Positions 51,847 to 60,918 of a stretch of 64,000 bases of DNA are shown here, one piece after another. Numbering within the stretch: the first letter of the stretch is position 1; the number at the start of each line of letters is the position of its first letter. A model generated the notes under the pieces. It saw nothing but the letters and a program-made list of their open reading frames with translations, was not told the origin of the DNA and searched no databases. A program made the position numbers and the translations under genes. Source of the stretch: RUG100 sp050953425 (GTDB lineage Bacteria > Bacillota > Clostridia > Peptostreptococcales > Anaerovoracaceae); the NCBI GenBank assembly GCA_050953425.1, contig JBMNMQ010000003.1:248001-312000 (forward strand), written 5' to 3'.

Positions 51847-52401
51847 TTATTCGTCCTGGAAGCGGTCGGCATCCAGATCTTTGATGACTCTGGCCGGGCT
51901 GCCGACGGCAACGGCATAATCCGGGATGTCTCTGGTAACGACCGACCTGGCGCCGACGACCGCGTGCGTCCCCACGCGGACGCCGGGCAGAACGGTCGCA
52001 CCGGCGCCGATCCAGGCGCCTTTTTTGATCAGAACCGGCCGGCAGGTCAGCACCTGCAGGTCATACGGGTCGTGATTGTTGGAGATAATCTGCGCGTTGG
52101 CGGCAATCATGACGTTGTCCTCGATCGTAATGCCGCCCCGCGCCATCAGCAGTGCGTTGGTGTTGATGAAGACGTTCCGGCCGAGACGGACTTGATCCAG
52201 CGCCGCACCCGCCAGCGGAGCCGCCACATAGGTGCCTTCGCCGAGCCGGTCTCCGAATAGTTCCCGCAGCACGGCGCCGTATTCCTCGGTCATGGGTTCG
52301 GTGTGATTGAGACGGAACAGAAGCCGTCGTTCCCGTGCCTGCCGTTCTCTGTCCCCGTCGGTCATTTTCCGCATATCTACTCTGATTTCTTTGCAGTCCA
52401 T
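51847..52401 (-). CDS. Sugar O-acetyltransferase (Maa/NodL type)
   Basis: A 184-residue hexapeptide acetyltransferase. The N-terminal Mac domain helix (DRERQARERRLLFRLNHTEP) is followed by beta-helix repeats, with catalytic His in ISNNHDPYD and the ending KKGAWIGAGATVLPGVRVG, VVGARSVVTRDIPDYAVAVGSPARVIKDL. It transfers acetyl from acetyl-CoA to a sugar hydroxyl. It stands 40 bases after ThrH on the same strand, so the two may be co-transcribed. Confidence 0.9.
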   Translation of the reverse strand: MDCKEIRVDMRKMTDGDRERQARERRLLFRLNHTEPMTEEYGAVLRELFGDRLGEGTYVAAPLAGAALDQVRLGRNVFINTNALLMARGGITIEDNVMIAANAQIISNNHDPYDLQVLTCRPVLIKKGAWIGAGATVLPGVRVGTHAVVGARSVVTRDIPDYAVAVGSPARVIKDLDADRFQDE

Positions 52402-52441
52402 CTCTCTTCCTCACGCTGCAGCATTTATCGCTGTGCTGCCG

Positions 52442-53041
52442 CTACAGCACTTCCTTGATGGCCGCCAGCAGATCCGGAAATTCCTCGTAGGCGGGAATAT
52501 CGGGGTTTTCCGCTTTGATCGCATCCGTACTCTTGAAGAGAAAGCCGACTTTGCCGGCGCGGATCATGCCCAGGTCGTTGTGGCTGTCGCCGGCGGCGAT
52601 GGTATCATAGCCGATGGTCTGCAGTCCCCGGACGGTGGTCAGCTTGGACGGCTGGACGCGCATTTTATGCGTGACGATCATGCCGTCGTCATCGATTTCC
52701 AGCGTGTTGCACATCAGCATCGGCCAGTTGAGCTTTTTCATCAGGGGCTTGGCAAACTGCTCGAAAGTGTCGCTGAGGACGACGACCTGCGTCAGCGTGC
52801 GCAGCTCATCGAGGAATTCCCTCGCACCCGGCAGCGGGTCGATCTGCGCGATGACGTCCTGAATTTCCCTGATGCCCAGTTTGTGTTCGCGGAGGATGTC
52901 GAGCCGGAACTTCATCAGCTTGTTGTAATCGGGTTCGTCGCGGGTGGTCTTCTTTAATTCGGGGATGCCCGATTTTTCCGCAAATGCGATCCAGATTTCC
53001 GGGACGAGTACGCCCTCCATGTCCAAACATACCATATTCAT
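52442..53041 (-). CDS. thrH: ThrH phosphoserine phosphatase / homoserine phosphotransferase
   Basis: A 199-residue HAD enzyme. The first motif CLDMEGVLVPEIWIAFAEKSG (here split: nucleophile Asp7, then Glu9) is diagnostic of ThrH. VVLSDTFEQF is motif II and AAGDSHNDLGMI is motif IV. It dephosphorylates phosphoserine and can pass the phosphate to homoserine. The length matches Pseudomonas ThrH. Confidence 0.92.
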   Translation of the reverse strand: MNMVCLDMEGVLVPEIWIAFAEKSGIPELKKTTRDEPDYNKLMKFRLDILREHKLGIREIQDVIAQIDPLPGAREFLDELRTLTQVVVLSDTFEQFAKPLMKKLNWPMLMCNTLEIDDDGMIVTHKMRVQPSKLTTVRGLQTIGYDTIAAGDSHNDLGMIRAGKVGFLFKSTDAIKAENPDIPAYEEFPDLLAAIKEVL

Positions 53042-53447
53042 TGTTGTTTCCGCCTTTCTACTGTAATGTATTCGCTAATAAAACTTTACCCGGATTTTCG
53101 GCGATGTCAAGGGGAAGCCCGGGGTTTCGCACAGAGTCCCGGGAAAATGTCGCCGTGACGGCGGCCGCTGCAGGCAGACAGGTTCGCCCCGGCGGATATC
53201 GACGCGGTAAAATCGCCGGCATACCGGGGCGGGCTGACCGATATGAACCGCGATTTTCCTGCACGGTCGGAGATTTTACGCATTTATGATTCCTCATCGG
53301 CTGCTTTATGCTAAACTACAGTTAAAGGGATGAGAAGTTTTTCACGACAGGGGCAGTTATTTCAAAATGCAGACCGGGACATCACCGGCATAGTCAGGCG
53401 GATTGTCTGTTCAGCTGCAGAGCATTCGGGAAAGGGAGGCGATCGGT
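53042..53447. other. Gene-free region between thrH and the phosphonate regulator
   Basis: No gene is seen. An inverted repeat CGCCCCGG/CCGGGGCG spans 53185-53232. An AT-richer stretch near 53300-53330 may be the promoter of the RpiR gene, but no clear -35/-10 pair is found. Confidence 0.4.
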
Positions 53448-54320
53448 ATGAAATCGGTATCCTGGCAGGATAGAATCAGAGGCGCTTATGCGCAGCTGCG
53501 GCCTTCCGAACAGAAGGTGGCGGCGTTTTTTCTCGAGCATCCCGGGCAGATCAGCGAAATGAATATCGCCGCGGTCGCGGAGGCCGCGGGCGTCAGCGAG
53601 CCGACGGTGCTGCGCTGCGTCAAGGCGCTTGGATGCAAAGGGTTCAAGGACTTCAAGCGGCATCTGGCCGCCGGTTCGGCGGCCCAGCCGGACAGCTTTG
53701 ATCTGATGGGCGGCATCCATCTCAGCCCCTGGGATCGCATCGAAGATCTGCCGCTGCGCACTATCAGCACGCAGCGGGAAGCGCTCGACGCGCTGCTGCG
53801 ATCGCTGGATCCCGCCCTGCTCAAAAAGGCTGCCGGCATGCTGGCCGATGCGCAGAATATCAATATCTTCAGCGTGGAAAATTCCGAAACGGCGGCCGCG
53901 GATCTGCAGGTCAAGCTGAATTTTCTCGGCCTGTGCTGCAGCCACTTTACCGATCCCTATCTGCAGCAGATCAGCGCCGGACACATGCGGCAGGGAGATA
54001 CGGCCGTCGCGTTCTCGCGCTCCGGCCGCTCGATCGATACGGTCAAGGCGCTGAAGACCGCCCGCCGGGCCGGTGCCGCGACCATCGCCGTGACCGGCTT
54101 TGATGAAGCGGTGCTCAGTAAGTACGCGGATCTGACGCTGCTGACGGGCGCGCCGGCACAGACGGTCTACGGCAACGCGATTTTCTCGCGCGTGACCGAC
54201 ATTGCGGTGGTCGATATGCTCTACATGGCCATCATCCTCAGCGATTACGACCGCTTTTCCGCCAACCTCGACAAGAGCGGCCGCGTCATCGCCGATCGCG
54301 GCTATCCGCCCGAGCGCTGA
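53448..54320 (+). CDS. RpiR/MurR-family regulator
   Basis: A 290-residue protein from ATG 53448 (GGGAGG upstream; the frame to 53403 is unsupported). N-terminal helix-turn-helix about 1-80: LRPSEQKVAAFFLEHPGQISEMNIAAVAEAAGVSEPTVLRCVKALG. SIS domain about 120-260: NINIFSVENSETAAADLQVKL, AVAFSRSGRSIDTVKALKTA, and IAVTGFDEAVLSKYADLTLL. It senses a phosphorylated ligand, and its position suggests control of the aminoethylphosphonate operon that follows. Confidence 0.9.
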   Translation: MKSVSWQDRIRGAYAQLRPSEQKVAAFFLEHPGQISEMNIAAVAEAAGVSEPTVLRCVKALGCKGFKDFKRHLAAGSAAQPDSFDLMGGIHLSPWDRIEDLPLRTISTQREALDALLRSLDPALLKKAAGMLADAQNINIFSVENSETAAADLQVKLNFLGLCCSHFTDPYLQQISAGHMRQGDTAVAFSRSGRSIDTVKALKTARRAGAATIAVTGFDEAVLSKYADLTLLTGAPAQTVYGNAIFSRVTDIAVVDMLYMAIILSDYDRFSANLDKSGRVIADRGYPPER

Positions 54321-54588
54321 TGTCCGCCGTGCGTCATCTCCCCGCCGGCCGGAGCGTGCCGTATTTACGCGGATTTTACAAAAGAGCCGGCAAAAAACTA
54401 CAGGCGGACTGGTGCGAGTTTGTAAGTCGCAGCGACAAAAACAACCGGCGAACGAGCGGGAGACGGAACGGCAGCGGCCTTGACACCGCCGCCGCCGCGG
54501 TGCCGGGGCGCAGCGCACGGATATGCCCGCACAGGAATTACAAGGGCCTGTTCTCTGTCTGACAGTTTTTAACTTTTCCTTCACACAG

Positions 54589-54633
54589 GTTTAACCAGCA
54601 GTTTGTTGTATCCACGGACCTCCGTTGTTAAAC
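54589..54633 (+). promoter_or_regulatory. Inverted repeat before the phosphonate transport operon
   Basis: GTTTAAC (54589-54595) and GTTAAAC (54627-54633) are complementary, 31 bases apart, about 45 bases before the ABC gene. It is a possible operator for the RpiR protein. The wider gap 54321-54678 holds no gene. Confidence 0.4.
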
Positions 54634-54678
54634 TGCAGATGCAGTAAGCAGTTAGCTCGCAATGACAAGGAGGTCAAA

Positions 54679-55530
54679 ATGCTGCAGCTTGAAAACATTT
54701 CCAAATCATTTGACGGGAAGCAGGTTCTCAGGCGTATCGACATGGATGTCCGGAAGGGTGAAATCGTTTCCATCCTCGGACCGTCCGGATGCGGCAAGAC
54801 CACGCTTCTGAATATGATCCTCGGTATCATCGATCCCGACAGCGGAAGCATCATTTTCGATGGCGAGGACATCACGAACGTGAAGATGGAGGACCGCGGC
54901 TTCAATATTGTGTTTCAGGATTTCGGACTCTTTCCGCATCTGAACGCGTGGCAGAACATCGTTTACGGACTGAAGAACAAGCCGGATGTATCGACGAAGA
55001 ACGAAGTCGACGATCTCATCGAACTGCTCGATCTCGGCGAACACCTCAATAAGAAGATCGGCATGCTGTCCGGCGGGCAGAAACAGCGGGTGGCGCTGGC
55101 GAGAACACTGGTGATGAAGCCGAAAGTGCTGCTGCTCGATGAACCGCTGAGCGCGCTGGACGGTGTGATCAAGGAATCGATCAAAGAGCGGATCCGCACC
55201 ATCGCGGACAAATTCCATCTGACGACGATCATCGTCACGCACGATCCCGAAGAGGCGCTGACGCTCTCGAACCGCGTGATGATCATCAACAACGGCGCCA
55301 TCGCGCAGTACGCGACGCCGGATGAAATCGTCAACGCGCCGGCCGACGAGTTCGTCTGTCAGTTCATCCTCAACCAGCTCGAAATCAAGCGCGGCAATAT
55401 CAGACGGCTGTTCGGCACTGTGGCCGCCGGGCTGCCGACGGACAATACAGTCAATACGGCGGCCGGCCGGGCGCTCGGCGCGGCCATGAGACAGAGCGGC
55501 CGGAACGCATCGGTGACGGGGGCGGTATAA
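54679..55530 (+). CDS. 2-Aminoethylphosphonate-type ABC ATPase
   Basis: A 283-residue ATPase. Walker A is GPSGCGKTTLLN near 36, the Q-loop VFQDFGLFPHLN, signature LSGGQKQRVALA near 134, Walker B VLLLDEPLSALD near 154, and H-loop IVTHDPEEAL. This is the CUT/spermidine-iron-phosphonate (PhnT-like) class. ATG 54679 has AAGGAGG, and the frame to 54625 is unsupported. It is two bases from the permease gene. Its job, powering uptake of aminoethylphosphonate, is inferred from PhnX/PhnW downstream. Confidence 0.9.
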   Translation: MLQLENISKSFDGKQVLRRIDMDVRKGEIVSILGPSGCGKTTLLNMILGIIDPDSGSIIFDGEDITNVKMEDRGFNIVFQDFGLFPHLNAWQNIVYGLKNKPDVSTKNEVDDLIELLDLGEHLNKKIGMLSGGQKQRVALARTLVMKPKVLLLDEPLSALDGVIKESIKERIRTIADKFHLTTIIVTHDPEEALTLSNRVMIINNGAIAQYATPDEIVNAPADEFVCQFILNQLEIKRGNIRRLFGTVAAGLPTDNTVNTAAGRALGAAMRQSGRNASVTGAV

Positions 55531-55531
55531 A

Positions 55532-57277
55532 ATGGCAGACAATCATTCCGGCCGCGGCGCAGCCGGTGCGCAGAAAACACTGCGCCCTGTGCGGCGCAGC
55601 CGCGGCGGCAACACGGAAACAAAAGGGACTCTGCTGATCTGCGCTGCACTCTTCGCAGCCTTTCTGATCATCCCGATGTTCTTCATCTTCCGCGAGGCCT
55701 TCGTCGGAGGGGAAGGGCTGACCACGGAATTTTTCTCCAGCGTCTTCAAAGAAGGAAATCTCGGCGAAGCGCTGTGGAACAGCGTAACGATCTCGCTGAC
55801 CAGCGGCCTGATCACGACGGGCATGGCGTTTGTGGTCGCTTACACCGTGCACTACACCACGGCACCGAAGGGCCTCAAGCGCACCGTGCATCTGACGGCA
55901 CTGCTGCCGATGCTGCTGCCGACGATCACCTACGGGTTTGCCATGATCTACGCCTTCGGCAAGCAGGGACTGATCACCAGGCTCCTCGGCGGCAGACAGC
56001 TCTTCGACGTCTACGGGCGCGCGGGCATGATGATCGGCTTTATCGTCTACACGCTGCCGGTCGCCTATGTGCTGATCAGCAACACGATGAAATATGTCGA
56101 CCGCAAGTACCTCATCATCTCCAAGGTGCTCGGCGACAGACCGGTGCGGGCCTTCTACTCCTCGGTCTTTCGTCCGCTGACGGGAACGTTCGCGGTCTCG
56201 ATCATCCAGTGCTTTTTCCTCTCGTTCACGGACTACGGCATCCCGATCGCCGTCGGCGGCCGGGTCAAGGTTCTGGCGACGGTACTCTATAACCAGATGC
56301 TCGGTTCACTGCCCGACTTTAACCGCGGCTCGGTCATCGCCCTGATGATGCTGCTGCCGTCGATCGCCAGCATCCTGCTGCTGACCTGGATCGAGCGGTT
56401 CAACATCCGCTACCAGTCGATCAGCGACGTGACGCTGCGGCGTCATGCGGGCAGGGACACGGCCTGGAGCATCGGGTCCGGTCTGGTGGGTCTGATGGTC
56501 GTCAGCATCTTTGCTTCGGTCATCGTCGTGCCGCTGGTCAAGAGCTGGCCCTACGAACTGACTCCGACGCTGCAGCACTTCTCCGACGTGTTCCACGACA
56601 ACCAGCTGGTGCAGACCTACGGCAATTCACTGTTCACGGCCGTGATGACGGCACTGTTCGGTACGCTGCTCGTCTACGGCGCCGGCCTGGTGGCTTCGCG
56701 CAGCACGCTGCCGGGCAGAGCGCGCGGCATCCTCGACTCGCTGGCGCTGGTGATCAACACGATCCCGGGCATGGTGCTCGGCATCGCCTATATGCTGATG
56801 TTCTCCGGCACAAGCCTGCAGAACACCTTCCTGCTGATCATCGTCTGCACGATCATCCACTATTTCTCGACGCCGTTCCTGATGATGAAGGGCTCGCTGG
56901 AAAAGATGGATTCCTCGTGGGAAATCACCGGCAGGCTGATGGGCGACCGCTGGTTCAATACGGTCGCCAGGGTCATCACGCCGAACGCGGCGCCGACGCT
57001 GGCGGAGATCTTCCGCTACTACTTCGTCAACGCCATGGTCACCGTCAGTGCCGTCATCTTCATCGTCGGCGCGGACACCCAGCTGCTGACGACGAAGATC
57101 CGCGAACTGGAGCATTACCAGCAGTTCAACGACATCTTCGTCCTGTCGATCCTGATCCTCGCCACCAACCTCGTGGTCACCGGCCTCATCCGGCTGCTGA
57201 CAAACAGGCTGCGGGCGGCCAGGCAGACCGCTTCGCGGCGGCCGACCGAGGTCCGGGAGGTGAAGAAAGCCGCCTGA
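55532..57277 (+). CDS. Fused double permease of the phosphonate ABC transporter
   Basis: A 581-residue membrane protein with two BPD-type permease halves, each of about six helices, joined near residue 290. Each half has an EAA-like loop: KYLIISKVLGDRPVRAFY in the first and SSWEITGRLMGDRWFNT in the second. Fused permeases of this kind are found in iron- and aminoethylphosphonate-type (PhnU/PhnV-like) importers. The gene follows the ATPase by one base. The stop is followed by a 58-bp tandem repeat. Confidence 0.9.
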   Translation: MADNHSGRGAAGAQKTLRPVRRSRGGNTETKGTLLICAALFAAFLIIPMFFIFREAFVGGEGLTTEFFSSVFKEGNLGEALWNSVTISLTSGLITTGMAFVVAYTVHYTTAPKGLKRTVHLTALLPMLLPTITYGFAMIYAFGKQGLITRLLGGRQLFDVYGRAGMMIGFIVYTLPVAYVLISNTMKYVDRKYLIISKVLGDRPVRAFYSSVFRPLTGTFAVSIIQCFFLSFTDYGIPIAVGGRVKVLATVLYNQMLGSLPDFNRGSVIALMMLLPSIASILLLTWIERFNIRYQSISDVTLRRHAGRDTAWSIGSGLVGLMVVSIFASVIVVPLVKSWPYELTPTLQHFSDVFHDNQLVQTYGNSLFTAVMTALFGTLLVYGAGLVASRSTLPGRARGILDSLALVINTIPGMVLGIAYMLMFSGTSLQNTFLLIIVCTIIHYFSTPFLMMKGSLEKMDSSWEITGRLMGDRWFNTVARVITPNAAPTLAEIFRYYFVNAMVTVSAVIFIVGADTQLLTTKIRELEHYQQFNDIFVLSILILATNLVVTGLIRLLTNRLRAARQTASRRPTEVREVKKAA

Positions 57278-57300
57278 GGAGGCGCCGCATGGCGCAGATC

Positions 57301-57435
57301 GCACGGCGGCCGGAGCGGCGAATCAATACTGCGAGGGCGCTGTCTTCCGCATGGCACCGCACGGCGGCCGGGCCGGCGAATCAATAATGCGAAGGCGCTG
57401 TCTGCCGCATGGCACCGCACGGCGGCCGGAGCGGC
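57301..57435 (+). repeat. 58-bp tandem repeat after the permease
   Basis: Units start with GCACGGCGGCCGG at 57301, 57359 and 57417 (partial). A shorter related piece begins right at the permease stop. Confidence 0.9.
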
Positions 57436-57593
57436 AGCGGCATCATCCCGGCAGAACTTTGTCACTGCTTTGGCACCACCTTGCTCCTATGCTGATCTTT
57501 TGCTGCGAAGATTCGACTCGGCGCAGCAATGAGAAGATAATGTTTATCAACCATTCATCACCAATCACACTGAGTGAATCAGGGAGGTATCTT

Positions 57594-58601
57594 ATGAAAA
57601 GGAAATCACTGCTCAAAGTCATCAGCGCCGTCCTTGCGCTGACACTGCTCGTCTGCGGCCTGGCCGGCTGCGGAAGTTCCTCGAGCGGCTCGTCCGATTC
57701 GGATAAGGTGGCGATCTACACCAACGCCGATGACGAGGCCATACAGGTCATCAAGAAGACGCTCGACGACAACGGCTACAGCGGCAAGTACACGGTCAAC
57801 ACATTCGGCACTTCGGAACTGGGCGGCAAGCTGCTGGCCGAGGGCAAGGACCTCGAGGCGGACATGATCACCATGAGCACATTCTACATCGACAGTGCTC
57901 AGAAGAAGAACGACATGTTCGAGACATTGGACGATCCCGTTGAAACGCAGAAATCCCATCCCGACTACTATCTGCCGATGGTCTGCAACCAGGGCGCGCT
58001 CTTCTACAACACCGAAGAAATGAAGAAAGACGGACTCGACGTGCCGAAGTCCATCAAGGACCTGGCCGACAGCCAGTACAAGGGCAAGATCTCCGTACCG
58101 GACATCTCCGGCTCCTCTACGGCCTGGCTGATGATTCAGGCGCTGCTCAGCGAGTACGGCGAGAGCGAAACCAAGACCATCCTCAAGAAGATCTATGCGA
58201 ACGCGGGAGACAATCTCGAATCCTCCGGCTCCGGCCCGATCAAGAAAGTGCTGGCCGGTGAGGTCGCCATCGGCTTCGGTCTCCGCCACCAGGCCGTGAT
58301 GGACAAGGAGAAAGGTGAGCCGATCGATTATGTGGATCCGACCGAAGGCGATTACACGCTGACCGAAGGCGTCGCGGTGGTCAAGCATGACGACAGCAAC
58401 AAGACCAAGCTGGCCAAGGAAATGGCGGACTGCATCATCGAAAAGGGCAGAGAAGGCTTGATGGAGTACTACCCGATCGCGATTTACAAGGGTGAAACGA
58501 CCGCGGCGAAACACGCTGCCAAGAACTCCAAAGTCTACAAGGATCCGCTGACTGCCGAACTGCTGCAAAAGCACATGGAACTTTCCGAGAGCTGCAAGTA
58601 A
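57594..58601 (+). CDS. Aminoethylphosphonate-type substrate-binding lipoprotein
   Basis: A 335-residue protein from ATG 57594 (GGGAGG six bases upstream). Lipoprotein signal with lipobox LAGC (Cys24), then a Ser/Gly linker. The mature part starts KVAIYTNADDEAIQVIKKTLDD and has YYLPMVCNQGALFYNTEEMKKDGLDVPKSIKDLADSQYKGKI (read in pieces) and GEVAIGFGLRHQAV, as in family-1 type extracellular binding proteins for iron or 2-aminoethylphosphonate (PhnS-like). Context selects phosphonate. Its stop is followed by a 27-bp tandem repeat. Confidence 0.88.
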   Translation: MKRKSLLKVISAVLALTLLVCGLAGCGSSSSGSSDSDKVAIYTNADDEAIQVIKKTLDDNGYSGKYTVNTFGTSELGGKLLAEGKDLEADMITMSTFYIDSAQKKNDMFETLDDPVETQKSHPDYYLPMVCNQGALFYNTEEMKKDGLDVPKSIKDLADSQYKGKISVPDISGSSTAWLMIQALLSEYGESETKTILKKIYANAGDNLESSGSGPIKKVLAGEVAIGFGLRHQAVMDKEKGEPIDYVDPTEGDYTLTEGVAVVKHDDSNKTKLAKEMADCIIEKGREGLMEYYPIAIYKGETTAAKHAAKNSKVYKDPLTAELLQKHMELSESCK

Positions 58602-58605
58602 GCCG

Positions 58606-58695
58606 CAGGAGCCGCAGACCTGCAGACAGATGCAGGAGGCGCAGACCTGCAGACAAGATGCAGGAGACGCAGACCTGCAGACAGATGCAGGAGCG
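58606..58695 (+). repeat. 27-28-bp tandem repeat after the binding protein
   Basis: Just over three units share GCAGGAG(N)CGCAGACCTGCAG, beginning three bases after the TAA stop. Confidence 0.88.
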
Positions 58696-58867
58696 GAAAG
58701 CGAGCGCCGAACAGTGTGCGAAGTCTGCGCACAGGCGCGAAAATGCCGCGGCCGAGACAGCAATGCACTTTGCCGCGGTACTTTATTCCCAAAAACCGTA
58801 TCTGTGAAGCCGATCGCAGGGCGGAGGGCCCGGATCGGGACAATGAATAAGGAGAAACGAAACGACC

Positions 58868-59701
58868 ATGAAAGGAACCAGCCGGAAAATCAAACTCGTT
58901 ATCTTTGACACCGCCGGAACGATTACCGACGGACCCGCAGACCTGCGGGCGCGCTGGCCGGAGGACGACGGCAAGGGCTGCAAGGCACCGGTGCTGCCGT
59001 TCTACGAAGCGCTGAAGAACCACGGCGTGACCTGCAGCTGGGAAACCATCCGCAAGCCGATGGGCATCTACAAGCCCGAGCACATGCGCTGGCTGCTCGC
59101 CGAACCAGGCGTCGTCGCGCAGTGGAAAGCCGCACATGGCGGCAAGGAACCGACCGAGGAGGACTACAACGTCCTGATGGATGAATTCCGCTCGCTGCTG
59201 ACCCGGTACATCCTCGATGAGGATCTCAGCAAACCGATTGCCGGTACCCGGGAGTGCATTGATCGGCTGCGCAGGGCAGGTTTCCGCATCGCCTTCGACA
59301 CCGGTTATTTCGCCGACGATGCGGATCAGCTGAACGCGATCCTGGCCGATCGCTGGGACATCCGCCCGGATGCGGCCAGCAACGGCGACAGAGTGCCGGG
59401 CCGGCCGACACCGTTTATGATCTTTGACAACATGCAGCAGATCTATGAACAGGACGGCGAGGTCTTCGGCACCTCTCAGGTCGTCAAGATCGACGACACG
59501 GCGACCGGTATCCGCAGCGGCAACAATGCCGGTGCCTGGACGATCGGCGTCTACGCGTCGGGCTCCAACAGCTACGACGAACTGCTCGCCGCCGAACCGG
59601 ACTTTCTCGTGCCGGATGTAAGCTACGTGCCCGACATTGTTGTCCATGAAATTGAAAATCGCAGGAAAGAAACAGAAAACGGGGAGAAAGCAGAACAATG
59701 A
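58868..59701 (+). CDS. phnX: PhnX-like phosphonoacetaldehyde hydrolase (HAD)
   Basis: A 277-residue HAD hydrolase. Motif I is LVIFDTAGTITDG (Asp14, with the AGT typical of phosphonatases). The cap contains IRKPMGIYKPEHMRWLL, where Lys69 aligns with the Schiff-base Lys of phosphonatase (PMGLLK). FDTGYF is motif II, GRPTPFMIF is shared with PhnX, and VVKIDDTATGIRSGNNAGAW is motif IV. It splits the C-P bond of phosphonoacetaldehyde into acetaldehyde and phosphate. It overlaps phnW by four bases. The loop before the cap (LRARWPEDDGKGCK) is unlike classical PhnX, so it may belong to the PhnX-like subgroup. Confidence 0.85.
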   Translation: MKGTSRKIKLVIFDTAGTITDGPADLRARWPEDDGKGCKAPVLPFYEALKNHGVTCSWETIRKPMGIYKPEHMRWLLAEPGVVAQWKAAHGGKEPTEEDYNVLMDEFRSLLTRYILDEDLSKPIAGTRECIDRLRRAGFRIAFDTGYFADDADQLNAILADRWDIRPDAASNGDRVPGRPTPFMIFDNMQQIYEQDGEVFGTSQVVKIDDTATGIRSGNNAGAWTIGVYASGSNSYDELLAAEPDFLVPDVSYVPDIVVHEIENRRKETENGEKAEQ

Positions 59702-60834
59702 CAGAATATCCGCGGGTAAAAAGAAACATACTGCTCAATCCCGGTCCGGCCACGACCACCGATACAGTGAAATACGCGCAGGTGGTGCCCGATATCTGTC
59801 CGCGGGAAAAGGAGTTCGGCGCCGTTATGAAGCAGCTGGGGGGCGATCTGCTCAAGGTTGTGCACGCGCCGGCCGACGCTTACACCGCGGTGCTCTTCTG
59901 CGGCTCGGGAACTCTCTGTATCGACGCCTGCGTCAGCTCGCTCGTCCCCGCCGGGAAAAAGATTCTCGTCTGCAGCAACGGCTCCTATTCGGCCCGCGCT
60001 GCCGAAGCCGCGCGCTGCAGTCACGTCGACTGCATCGAACTGAAGCTGCCGACCGACCGGCCGGTCGATACGGCGCGGGTGCGCATGGAACTGGAGCAGG
60101 ATCGGGATATCGCCGTGGTCTACTGCTGCATGCATGAGACCGGCACCGGCGTGCTCAATCCGGTGCGGGAACTCGGCGCCCTGGCGCACGAATTCGGCTG
60201 CACCATGGTGGCCGACACCACCTCGACGTACGCGATGATTCCGATTCGCATGGAGGAGGACAACCTCGACTTTATCATGGCTTCCGCCCAGAAGGGGCTG
60301 CAGGGGATGACCGGTCTGTCGTTTGTAATCGGCCGCACCGATCTGCTGGAAGCTTCGGCGTCGTATCCGACGCACTCCTACTACACGAATCTCTATCTGC
60401 AGTACAGCTTTATTCGCGACAAGGGGGAGATGCACTTTACCCCGCCGGTACAGACGATCTACGCGGCGCGGCAGGCGATGGCGGAGTATTTCGCCGAGGG
60501 CGAAGAGGCCAAATGGGCCCGCCACCGGGCTGTCTGGGAGGCACTGCGGGCCGGCACCGAGCGGCTCGGTCTGCGGCCGGCGTTTGACCCGGCAAATACG
60601 TCGCGGCTGGTGCTCTGCCTGCGCTATCCGAAGGATCCGGCCTTTGACTTCACGAAGCTGCACGATTTCCTCTATGAACGAGGCTTTACGATTTATCCGG
60701 GCAAGGTGACCGATGACCCGATGTTCCGCGTCTGCAGTCTCGGAGCGCTGACGACGGAAGACATCGAAGCCTTTTGCAGCTGCCTGGAGAGCGCGTTCCG
60801 TTCGCTCGGAATCCGCGTGCCCTGCGTTTACTAG
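59698..60834 (+). CDS. phnW: 2-Aminoethylphosphonate-pyruvate transaminase
   Basis: A 378-residue class V aminotransferase. NILLNPGPATTTDTVKYAQ is the family's opening, followed by VLFCGSGTLCIDACVSS, YCCMHETGTGVLNPV, MVADTTSTYA, and the PLP Lys in ASAQKGLQGMTG. It moves the amino group of 2-aminoethylphosphonate to pyruvate, giving phosphonoacetaldehyde for the hydrolase before it. PREKEF in the N-terminal region is a variant seen in phnW paralogues of glycan clusters. ATG overlaps the phnX stop. Confidence 0.92.
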   Translation: MTEYPRVKRNILLNPGPATTTDTVKYAQVVPDICPREKEFGAVMKQLGGDLLKVVHAPADAYTAVLFCGSGTLCIDACVSSLVPAGKKILVCSNGSYSARAAEAARCSHVDCIELKLPTDRPVDTARVRMELEQDRDIAVVYCCMHETGTGVLNPVRELGALAHEFGCTMVADTTSTYAMIPIRMEEDNLDFIMASAQKGLQGMTGLSFVIGRTDLLEASASYPTHSYYTNLYLQYSFIRDKGEMHFTPPVQTIYAARQAMAEYFAEGEEAKWARHRAVWEALRAGTERLGLRPAFDPANTSRLVLCLRYPKDPAFDFTKLHDFLYERGFTIYPGKVTDDPMFRVCSLGALTTEDIEAFCSCLESAFRSLGIRVPCVY

Positions 60835-60918
60835 CAAAATATTCATCTCGCAATACGGCGGTCTGCTTTCGCAAACGAGTCGCAGACCGTCGATTTGCAA
60901 TCCGGCGCTTTCGCGGCC

